Source of the DNA: Lachnospiraceae bacterium
GTDB taxonomy: Bacteria > Bacillota > Clostridia > Lachnospirales > Lachnospiraceae
Reading direction: 5' to 3'
DNA: 5,435 bases
Assembly: GCA_009774155.1 (NCBI GenBank)
Contig: VSNE01000199.1
Location: 1-5,435 of the forward strand
Positions 1-4,716 of the stretch are shown here, one piece after another (position 1 is the stretch's first letter; each line of letters begins with the position of its first letter). Under the pieces are notes generated by a model that made no database searches, was not told where the DNA came from, and was given only the letters and a program-made list of their open reading frames with translations. The position numbers and the translations under genes are program-made.

Positions 1-33
1 TGTCAGTACTTATTTTCCTTGTTTTGTTTCATT

Positions 34-64
34 TTCACAAGAGAGATTTGGAAGTTGATATAAT
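34..64 (+). promoter_or_regulatory. Promoter of the XRE regulator (extended -10)
   Basis: A perfect TATAAT lies at 59-64 and is preceded by TG one base upstream (56-57), which makes an extended -10 element. A weak -35 match, TTCACA at 34-39, sits 19 bases away; the extended -10 would compensate for the long spacer. Transcription would start near position 71, leaving a leader of only about 16 bases before the ATG at 87. Assignment is by motif only. Confidence 0.55.
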
Positions 65-75
65 AGGTCAGAAAA

Positions 76-80
76 AGAGG
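76..80 (+). promoter_or_regulatory. Ribosome binding site deciding the XRE regulator start
   Basis: AGAGG ends six bases before the ATG at 87. An earlier in-frame ATG at 24 has no such site and lies upstream of the predicted promoter, so translation should start at 87. Confidence 0.65.
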
Positions 81-86
81 TGCCAT

Positions 87-437
87 ATGCAGACTAAGAT
101 TGCCGAAACGTTAAGGCTGCTCCGCATTCAGAAAGGCCTGACCCAGGAAGCATTGAGCAAAGAACTGAATATTTCCAGACAGGTGTATTCCTATTATGAG
201 AACGGCAAACGTCTTCCGGATCTGATAACCGCGTGTATGCTGGCTGATTATTATCATATTTCCCTGGATAAGCTGGTAATTACCGGACTCCGTCCAAAGC
301 CTGTTCCTCCGGATAAGCTCTTTGAAGACCTTCTGCCGGAGCACCAGAAGATTCTGAATGCCTATCAGCGTCTGTCGCCGGAGGATCAGAAATGTCTCCG
401 GTCATATCTGGAGTTTCTGGATAAGAAAGAAAAATAA
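87..437 (+). CDS. XRE-family helix-turn-helix transcriptional regulator
   Basis: This 116-residue protein is a small cytoplasmic DNA-binding regulator; its targets and any ligand are unknown. Residues about 5-60 form a Cro/C1-type (HTH_3) domain: IAETLRLLRIQKGLTQEALS, then the recognition-helix region ISRQVYSYYENGKRLPD and a final helix ending YYHISLDKLV. The remaining 50 residues are a charged, probably helical tail (LLPEHQKILNAYQRLSPEDQ and onward) of the kind often seen in single-domain XRE proteins of Firmicutes, and may serve in dimerisation; that role is inferred. The start is set by a good ribosome binding site. The gene stands alone, converging on pyrC and separated from it by a strong terminator. 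Many such proteins repress their own promoter, but I see no clear operator repeat here. No phage or plasmid genes are visible nearby. The family call is secure and the biological role is not. Confidence 0.9.
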   Translation: MQTKIAETLRLLRIQKGLTQEALSKELNISRQVYSYYENGKRLPDLITACMLADYYHISLDKLVITGLRPKPVPPDKLFEDLLPEHQKILNAYQRLSPEDQKCLRSYLEFLDKKEK

Positions 438-469
438 CAGAAGCCTCTTCCGTAAACAGACTCTAAAAT

Positions 470-521
470 AAAAGCAGATGAAAATACCCGGCCTCCATGC
501 CTGCGCTTTTCATCTGCTTTT
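470..521. terminator. Bidirectional intrinsic terminator between the XRE gene and pyrC
   Basis: Arms 470-484 and 507-521 are a perfect 15-bp inverted repeat (AAAAGCAGATGAAAA and its complement) with a 22-base loop that holds a further small stem (GGC 490-492 with GCC 499-501). The outer ends are A-rich on the left and T-rich on the right, so the RNA of either strand ends in a stem followed by U residues. It lies between the convergent stop codons at 437 and 557 and can end both transcripts. Confidence 0.85.
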
Positions 522-556
522 CCAATCTTATATACAGGAAACAATACTTCCTGGTC

Positions 557-1819
557 CTATGCCTGGTATACAATCCTCCCCGCACAGATCGTATAATGCA
601 CCTTTCCCGGAAGCTCCCATCCGGCAAACGGGCTGTTTGACGCTTTTGATACGAAGCGATCCACCGTCCAGTGCTCCCCTTCCCCGAAAATGACCAGATC
701 CGCCGGCGCATCCTCTGTAATACTCCCCGGAAGCATCCGGTAAAATTCCGCCGGATTTTTGCTCATGCACGCCATCAGCTCCATCAGCGTCAAATGTCCG
801 GGTTCCACAAGCGAACGGATGCCCAGACCCAGGGAGGTTTCCAGACCGATAATTCCGCTGGGCGCATCCGCAAGGGCTTTCGCCTTCTCCTGCGCGCTGT
901 GCGGCGCATGGTCTGTAACAATCATGTCAATCGTTCCGTCCTTTAATCCGCAGATAATCGCCTTCCGATCCTCCTCTGTCCGCACCGGAGGATTCATCCG
1001 CGCCATAGTTCCGTATTTCAGTACAGCTTCGTCGGTCAGTGTAAAATGATGAGGCGTTGCTTCTGCATGAATGTCCGCCCCCATTTTTTTGGCCGTCCGC
1101 ACCAGCTCCACGGAATTTTTGGAGCTGATATGCTGAATGCATACCGAAGCCCCCGTATGCAGAGCGAGCATGCAGTCTCTTGCCACCATCACATCCTCCG
1201 CAGCTCTCGGCGCCCCGCCGTATCCAAGCTTGCGGGATACTTCTCCCTGATGCACTCCCGGCGCGCTTATCAGCGCCGGGTCCTCTTCATGCAGCGCAAT
1301 CGGCAGCCCCAGCTCATATGCCTTTTCCATTGCCTTCAGCAGAATCTTTTCATCCGTAAGAGGAATCCCGTCGTCCGTAAACCCCAACGCTCCCGCATCT
1401 GCCAGCGCTTCCATATCCACCAGCTCCTGTCCTTTGAGACCCCGGCTGACGGCTGCGGCCTGAAGTACGTGGATTCCGGCAGATTCCCCTTTTTTCTGCA
1501 CCTCCTGAAGCGTCTTAAGATTGTCCACCGCAGGGTTCGTATTTGCCATACAGACAACAGTCGTAAAGCCGCCCCGGGCCGCGGCTGCGGCCCCTGTCAG
1601 GATATCTTCCTTATAAGTAAAGCCCGGTTCGCGGAAATGCACATGGGCATCCATCAGTCCCGGCGCCACCACAAGCCCCGAAGCTTCCAGAACCTGTGCT
1701 CCTGACGGCTGAAGTCCCTTCCCTGTCTTTACAATCATAGAGCCGTCTATCAGCACATCCATTATCTCGTCAGTTTCTGTCACCGGATCTACAACTCTTC
1801 CATTCCGAATCAGTATCAT
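557..1819 (-). CDS. pyrC: Dihydroorotase (class I), de novo pyrimidine synthesis
   Basis: This cytoplasmic metal-dependent amidohydrolase catalyses the reversible cyclisation of N-carbamoyl-L-aspartate to L-dihydroorotate, the third step of UMP synthesis. The 420 residues fit the usual length of bacterial class I enzymes. The metal site is intact: H59 and H61 in DAHVHFREPG with R63 for substrate, D150 in GFTDDG, H177 in ALHEED, H230 in IQHISSK and D303 in VTDHAPH. The substrate-binding ANTNP stretch is at 92-96 and GLETSLG at 325-331. The N-terminal strand MILIRNGRVVDP and the C-terminal region around residues 372-420 (ADLVIFGEG, then ICAGRIVY) form the small beta domain typical of amidohydrolases. 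The frame stays open upstream to 1921, but that stretch contains the promoter; GGGAG six bases before the ATG at 1819 fixes the start. No other pyr gene is adjacent, so it appears monocistronic here. Allantoinase or hydantoinase is less likely given the HFREPG and TDHAPH signatures. Confidence 0.95.
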   Translation of the reverse strand: MILIRNGRVVDPVTETDEIMDVLIDGSMIVKTGKGLQPSGAQVLEASGLVVAPGLMDAHVHFREPGFTYKEDILTGAAAAARGGFTTVVCMANTNPAVDNLKTLQEVQKKGESAGIHVLQAAAVSRGLKGQELVDMEALADAGALGFTDDGIPLTDEKILLKAMEKAYELGLPIALHEEDPALISAPGVHQGEVSRKLGYGGAPRAAEDVMVARDCMLALHTGASVCIQHISSKNSVELVRTAKKMGADIHAEATPHHFTLTDEAVLKYGTMARMNPPVRTEEDRKAIICGLKDGTIDMIVTDHAPHSAQEKAKALADAPSGIIGLETSLGLGIRSLVEPGHLTLMELMACMSKNPAEFYRMLPGSITEDAPADLVIFGEGEHWTVDRFVSKASNSPFAGWELPGKVHYTICAGRIVYQA

Positions 1820-1825
1820 ATTTAA

Positions 1826-1830
1826 CTCCC
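1826..1830 (-). promoter_or_regulatory. Ribosome binding site of pyrC
   Basis: Read on the - strand this is GGGAG, six bases before the ATG at 1819. It selects that start over upstream in-frame codons. Confidence 0.7.
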
Positions 1831-1834
1831 ATCC

Positions 1835-1850
1835 TGCAGCCACGGCTGCA
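1835..1850 (-). promoter_or_regulatory. Palindrome/hairpin in the pyrC leader
   Basis: TGCAGCC and GGCTGCA flank a two-base centre, giving perfect 7-base arms. As RNA it would fold as at least a 6-bp stem with a four-base loop, ending four bases before the GGGAG ribosome binding site. As DNA it lies about 17-32 bases downstream of the predicted transcription start, a possible operator position. It has no U tract, so it is not a terminator. The structure is visible; a regulatory role is inferred. I do not see the conserved sequence expected of a PyrR-binding loop. Confidence 0.4.
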
Positions 1851-1873
1851 ATTTTCCTTTTCTGCCTGCTGCT

Positions 1874-1903
1874 ATTATAATATAGAATTCCACTGTATTT
1901 CAA
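1874..1903 (-). promoter_or_regulatory. pyrC promoter
   Basis: On the - strand, TTGAAA (1898-1903) is followed after 18 bases by a perfect TATAAT (1874-1879). Transcription would start near 1867, leaving a leader of about 48 bases that contains the palindrome and the ribosome binding site. Confidence 0.65.
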
Positions 1904-1913
1904 TGCAGATTCA

Positions 1914-1922
1914 TGATACAAT
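1914..1922 (+). promoter_or_regulatory. Extended -10 promoter of the CapA-like gene
   Basis: TGATACAAT is an extended -10 element (TG, one base, then TACAAT at 1917-1922). The -35 position at 1894-1899 reads TGTATT, a poor match, and overlaps the -35 of the divergent pyrC promoter by two bases. A start near 1929 would give a leader of about 28 bases. Confidence 0.45.
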
Positions 1923-1944
1923 GCATTTAAAATGACTGATGAAC

Positions 1945-1949
1945 GGGGA
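1945..1949 (+). promoter_or_regulatory. Ribosome binding site deciding the CapA-like start
   Basis: GGGGA is placed seven bases before the ATG at 1957. The in-frame ATG at 1939 lies before this site and lacks its own, so 1957 is the better start; it also puts the Lys-rich signal sequence right at the N-terminus. Confidence 0.65.
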
Positions 1950-1956
1950 AATAATC

Positions 1957-3183
1957 ATGAAAGCATTTTTGAAGAAATTCTGTATGGCACTTGGGATTGG
2001 ACTTTGTTTGTCCGGTATATTATATGGGCATTTTTTTGAGGAAAAACAGGAAAAAACTGCTTCCCCGCAAACTGTGCGGGAGGAAAACCGGAAGAATCCG
2101 GAGGAAAGCACGGAAGCAGAACACTCAGATAGCAGGACTTCCCCGAAGCAAAAAACTCCGGAAAAGGAAGCCTCCGCAGAAGAATCCCCCGGAAAAGAAA
2201 GCTTGGAAGAAGAACCCCCGGAAGAAAAAATTTCCGGGGAAGAAGCCTCTTTGGAACAAGCTCCCGTCGTTCTTGCCTTTGCCGGCGACGTACTGTTTTC
2301 CGAACAGTACCTTGCCGCCTATGATCAAAACGGAATTTCGGCTATTGCGGATGCAGAAATGCTGTCCGAAATGCAGGAGGCTGACCTTTTCCTGCTCAAT
2401 GAGGAATTCCCGTTCAGTCTGCGGGGCGAAGCTATGGAAGACAAGCAATATACCTTCCGCGCAGATCCTAAATACATAAAAATTTTTCAGGAGCTTGGCA
2501 CAGATATTGTCACAATCGCCAACAATCATTCCCTGGATTTTGGACAGGATGCATTCTGTGATACATTAGATACTATCCGTCAGACAGACATCGCCTGTAT
2601 CGGAGGCGGCTACAATATTGCGGAAGCCTCCGCACCTGCCATCCGTACCATCCGCGGACAAACCTTTGCCGTTTTCGGAGCCACAAGAGTTTCCCCTTCC
2701 TATGAATGGTATGCAACCGGAAGTCAGCCCGGCCTTTTCCAGACCTATGACCCGGCAAAATTAAATGCTGCCATTACTGAGGCAAAACAAACCTGTGACT
2801 ATGCTATTGTCTTTGTCCACTGGGGGATCGAGCATAATGAATTTCCGGAAGAGTACCAGCGCCAGCTTGCCAAAGGCTATATTGATGCGGGCGCCGATCT
2901 GGTTGTCGGCTGCCATCCTCATATTCTTCAGGGCTTTGAATATTACAGCGGAGTCCCAATCGTCTACAGCCTGGGCAACTATCTGTTCGGCAACCGTTCA
3001 GGAGAAACGCTGCTTCTGAAGGCTTCCTTCTCCGAGGGAGCTTCCCCTGAAATTCAGCTTATCCCATGCCAGCGCACAAATGGTATACTGGCACGGATAC
3101 GGCAGCCGGCCGGCCTGTATCAGCATCTTACAGATATTTCCTTCGGAATCGGCATCTCGGACGAAGGAATTTTAACCCCGTAG
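1957..3183 (+). CDS. Membrane-anchored CapA-family protein (PGA_cap, metallophosphatase fold)
   Basis: This 408-residue protein has three parts. Residues 1-27 are a basic start (MKAFLKKF) and one hydrophobic segment (CMALGIGLCLSGILYGHFF), a signal sequence or membrane anchor. Residues 28-102 are a low-complexity Glu/Pro/Ser/Lys spacer with about 22 Glu and no expected fold. Residues about 104-408 form a CapA (PGA_cap) domain related to calcineurin-like phosphoesterases: GD at 110-111, NEE at 148-150, NNH at 189-191, HWGIEH at 288-293, CHPH at 319-322 and SLGNY at 338-342, the conserved Asp/Asn/His set expected for metal binding. It should therefore act outside the membrane. CapA takes part in poly-gamma-glutamate capsule synthesis in Bacillus, but no capB, capC or capD is near, so that role cannot be assumed; many Clostridia carry stand-alone homologues of unknown function. 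It has its own promoter and terminator and is divergent from pyrC. The family call is firm and the function is open. Confidence 0.88.
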   Translation: MKAFLKKFCMALGIGLCLSGILYGHFFEEKQEKTASPQTVREENRKNPEESTEAEHSDSRTSPKQKTPEKEASAEESPGKESLEEEPPEEKISGEEASLEQAPVVLAFAGDVLFSEQYLAAYDQNGISAIADAEMLSEMQEADLFLLNEEFPFSLRGEAMEDKQYTFRADPKYIKIFQELGTDIVTIANNHSLDFGQDAFCDTLDTIRQTDIACIGGGYNIAEASAPAIRTIRGQTFAVFGATRVSPSYEWYATGSQPGLFQTYDPAKLNAAITEAKQTCDYAIVFVHWGIEHNEFPEEYQRQLAKGYIDAGADLVVGCHPHILQGFEYYSGVPIVYSLGNYLFGNRSGETLLLKASFSEGASPEIQLIPCQRTNGILARIRQPAGLYQHLTDISFGIGISDEGILTP

Positions 3184-3196
3184 AATTTTTAATCCC

Positions 3197-3248
3197 AAAA
3201 GGGGCGCCGCGGAATCATCAAAACAGATGATGAAGCGGCACCCCTTTT
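3197..3248. terminator. Bidirectional terminator shared by the CapA-like gene and tRNA-Leu
   Basis: Arms 3197-3210 and 3235-3248 form a 14-bp inverted repeat with one imperfect position (C3205 opposite A3240). The 24-base loop can form a further small stem (TCATC with GATGA). On the + strand the stem ends in TTTTT just after the CapA-like stop at 3183. On the - strand it ends in four U from the other side, and the imperfect position becomes a G-U pair. It is therefore placed and built to end transcription from both directions. Confidence 0.8.
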
Positions 3249-3264
3249 TCATATACGCCAAACA

Positions 3265-3300
3265 GCGCGAAGCCTGAACCTATACAGCTCAAATTCGCGC
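3265..3300 (-). other. Hairpin in the tRNA-Leu 3' trailer
   Basis: GCGCGAA (3265-3271) and TTCGCGC (3294-3300) are a perfect 7-bp inverted repeat around a 22-base loop, between the tRNA and the terminator. It lacks a U tract on either strand. In the tRNA precursor it would be a stem in the trailer, possibly affecting 3' processing; that is inferred. Confidence 0.35.
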
Positions 3301-3307
3301 CGCAGAC

Positions 3308-3389
3308 TGCGGAATATGGGACTTGAACCCATACGCCCTGGAGCACAAGAACCTAAATCTTGCATGTCTGCCAATTCCATCAATTCCGC
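3308..3389 (-). tRNA. tRNA-Leu (anticodon UAG)
   Basis: The 82-base gene folds as a class II tRNA. The acceptor stem is GCGGAAT (3383-3389) with ATTCCGC (3309-3315), followed by discriminator A (3308). The D arm has a 3-bp stem ATG/CAT around GAATTGGCAGA. The anticodon stem is CAAGA/TCTTG with loop TTTAGGT, so the anticodon is UAG (3353-3355), reading CUA and probably other CUN leucine codons. The 13-base variable arm TGCTCCAGGGCGT is long, as expected for leucine. The T arm is ATGGG-TTCAAGT-CCCAT. CCA is not encoded: the bases after the discriminator read GTC, so the CCA-adding enzyme is needed. It has its own promoter 13 bases upstream and appears to be a single tRNA gene. Confidence 0.97.
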
Positions 3390-3402
3390 TTGCTATTTTC
3401 TT

Positions 3403-3431
3403 ATGTTACCATCTGCCCGGCAAAAAGTCAA
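3403..3431 (-). promoter_or_regulatory. tRNA-Leu promoter
   Basis: On the - strand, TTGACT (3426-3431), an optimal 17-base spacer and TAACAT (3403-3408) form a strong sigma-A-like promoter ending 13 bases before the tRNA 5' end. The -35 lies only four bases beyond the stop codon of the upstream membrane-protein gene, with no terminator between, so read-through from that operon into the tRNA is also possible. Confidence 0.7.
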
Positions 3432-3435
3432 CCGT

Positions 3436-4170
3436 TCAGAACACACATTCCAGAATCAGCATCAGAACCGGCTGATGCAGCATGTAGATAACCAGACTGT
3501 GCCTGCCAATCCACTCAAAAACTCCCATACGGCAGTCCAGCAGCTTCTTCACCGCTTCGCGCCTCATCACTATATCATATAAAAAGTATCCGCATACATA
3601 CAAAAAGATCCATGGAAAGAACCAAAAGTAATCTCCGGAAAAAAATCCCGCTTTCGGAAATCCCAGAAATGTCATCACCCATCCGCGGTAAAATCCTTCC
3701 GGAACACTTCCAAGGATGACAGGCCCGAATCCCCAGTAGCCTCTATTTATATTTCTGGTCAGAAAAAATAAAAATCCGCTTCCGGTCAGGCCGGCCCAGG
3801 CCGGTATCTGCCTCAAAATCCCGGAAGCAGGAATCAGCGCAAGCATCGCTGTTCCGATAAAGGTCAGTATCCCAAAGAGAATCCGTTCTGACGGCATAAA
3901 CAAGAATGTCGCCGCCGTAATAATCAGACCTCCGGCAAAGATCAGAAGCCCCCGCCGCGCCGGTGAACGGCCCAGGCTCCAGCAGAAGCCTGACAGCAGG
4001 ATAAAAGTCCAGCAGACACTTTGCTGCCACACATATCCCGGTGTTCGGAAAAACCAGCGGATCGGAATACCATACAGCTCTACCAGGTCAAACATGCCAT
4101 GGTATGCAATCATTCCAAGAAGTGTAATACCTCTCAGCCCGTCCAACAGATGATACCGCTTTTTCTTCAT
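3436..4170 (-). CDS. DUF1624 / HGSNAT-type integral membrane protein, putative acyltransferase
   Basis: This 244-residue, very hydrophobic protein has about seven likely membrane segments. It carries the pattern of the heparan-alpha-glucosaminide N-acetyltransferase catalytic family (DUF1624): LDGLRG at 9-14 followed by H24 and D28 in MIAYHGMFD, LLSGFCWSLGR at 58-68 with a nearby RRG (72-74), FGILTFIG at 99-106, FFPW at 184-187, and the C-terminal IGRHSLVIYMLHQP at 221-234. Eukaryotic HGSNAT moves an acetyl group from cytosolic acetyl-CoA across the membrane to a sugar; bacterial relatives are mostly uncharacterised, so an envelope-sugar acyltransferase is only a reasonable guess. The length is typical of short bacterial members. 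The start overlaps the stop of the upstream thioesterase gene (ATGA), with GGAG at 4179-4182 eight bases before the ATG, indicating translational coupling. An acyltransferase-3 protein is the main alternative, but the length and spacing favour DUF1624. Confidence 0.8.
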   Translation of the reverse strand: MKKKRYHLLDGLRGITLLGMIAYHGMFDLVELYGIPIRWFFRTPGYVWQQSVCWTFILLSGFCWSLGRSPARRGLLIFAGGLIITAATFLFMPSERILFGILTFIGTAMLALIPASGILRQIPAWAGLTGSGFLFFLTRNINRGYWGFGPVILGSVPEGFYRGWVMTFLGFPKAGFFSGDYFWFFPWIFLYVCGYFLYDIVMRREAVKKLLDCRMGVFEWIGRHSLVIYMLHQPVLMLILECVF

Positions 4171-4583
4171 GAATCCGTCTCCAGGGCAAGCGCCATTTTC
4201 CTGTATAAATCCGGAAGCTCTTTTTTAATATTTGCCGGATGCCCGTCCTTTCTCAGATAACAGTGCCTGGAGGAGCCGACTGCACGGACCTCTCCTGTTT
4301 TTTCATCTCTCATTACATAAGAAAGCTCATACTTCAGTCCGCCAAAGGAAACCAGTTTCACTTCAATACATATTCTGTCCCCAAAGCGGGTCATAGACTT
4401 GTAATCGCACTGCACCCCCAGCACCGGACTCATAATCCCTGCTTCCTCCACTGTTTTATAAGGAAATTCCATCTCATCCATATATGCAATCCTTGCTTCT
4501 TCCATCCATCGGATATAGTTTGAATGATGAATGATTCCCATCTGATCAGTTTCATAATACTGTGCCTGATGTATATACTCCAT
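4167..4583 (-). CDS. YbgC/FadM-family acyl-CoA thioesterase (hotdog fold)
   Basis: This 138-residue cytoplasmic enzyme probably hydrolyses acyl-CoA thioesters to free acid and CoA. The N-terminal signature YYETDQMGIIHHSNYIRWME (residues 9-28) is the 4-hydroxybenzoyl-CoA thioesterase-type active-site region, with D13 at the catalytic aspartate position and H19/H20, N22 and Y23 following. The rest (DYKSMTRFGDRICIEVKL at 60-77, then a strand ending SSRHCYLRKDG) matches the beta sheet of a single hotdog domain, and the length is normal for YbgC/YneP-like proteins. The substrate chain cannot be told from sequence. AGGAGG eight bases upstream of the ATG is a strong ribosome binding site. It is the first gene of a two-gene operon, overlapping the DUF1624 gene by four bases. 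A Tol-Pal association, as for E. coli ybgC, is not relevant to a Gram-positive. Confidence 0.9.
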   Translation of the reverse strand: MEYIHQAQYYETDQMGIIHHSNYIRWMEEARIAYMDEMEFPYKTVEEAGIMSPVLGVQCDYKSMTRFGDRICIEVKLVSFGGLKYELSYVMRDEKTGEVRAVGSSRHCYLRKDGHPANIKKELPDLYRKMALALETDS

Positions 4584-4591
4584 AGCTTCCG

Positions 4592-4597
4592 CCTCCT
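4592..4597 (-). promoter_or_regulatory. Ribosome binding site of the thioesterase gene
   Basis: A full AGGAGG on the - strand, eight bases before the ATG at 4583. It is the strongest Shine-Dalgarno site in the window. Confidence 0.8.
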
Positions 4598-4607
4598 CAC
4601 GATGTAT

Positions 4608-4636
4608 ATCATAGCAGAATTTTCCGGATAGGGCAA
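4608..4636 (-). promoter_or_regulatory. Promoter of the thioesterase-DUF1624 operon
   Basis: On the - strand, TTGCCC (4631-4636), a 17-base spacer and TATGAT (4608-4613) form a plausible sigma-A-type promoter. Transcription would start near 4601, giving a leader of only about 18 bases with the ribosome binding site near its 5' end. Confidence 0.5.
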
Positions 4637-4678
4637 AGACTTTCCAAACTTGAATTTTTGTATTTTTACTATGAGAGA

Positions 4679-4699
4679 TAAAAGGCCCTGCGGCAGCCT
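4679..4699 (-). terminator. Possible weak terminator of the PhoU-domain gene
   Basis: On the - strand, 17 bases after the stop codon, AGGC and GCCT enclose a nine-base loop; an alternative fold extends AGG-CTG with CAG-CCT and a bulge. It is followed by TTTTAT. The stem is short and the U tract is poor, so termination may be incomplete and some transcripts may continue into the thioesterase operon. Confidence 0.4.
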
Positions 4700-4716
4700 A
4701 AGCTTTCCAGATTCCT

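Noticed and set aside
24..86. N-terminal extension of the XRE regulator to the ATG at 24
   Set aside because: The extra codons overlap the predicted promoter, have no ribosome binding site, and lie outside the HTH domain.
1046..1705. A 219-codon open frame on the + strand
   Set aside because: It is antisense to the well-supported pyrC, rich in Arg, His and Cys, and has no recognisable domain; a shadow of pyrC codon bias.
1820..1867. PyrR-type attenuator in the pyrC leader
   Set aside because: The leader is short, with one hairpin, no U-tract terminator and no alternative antiterminator pairing.
1820..1921. N-terminal extension of pyrC to an upstream start at 1921
   Set aside because: The stretch contains the pyrC promoter and leader hairpin, and homologous enzymes start at about MILIRNGRV.
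1991..2479. A 162-codon, Lys/Arg/Pro-rich frame within the CapA-like gene
   Set aside because: It is a frame-shifted reading of the Glu-rich spacer and the start of the CapA domain; the CapA frame carries all the motifs.
3265..3300. A second, decayed tRNA after tRNA-Leu (a GGTTCA-like stretch is present)
   Set aside because: No acceptor, D or anticodon arm can be formed around it; only a simple hairpin remains.
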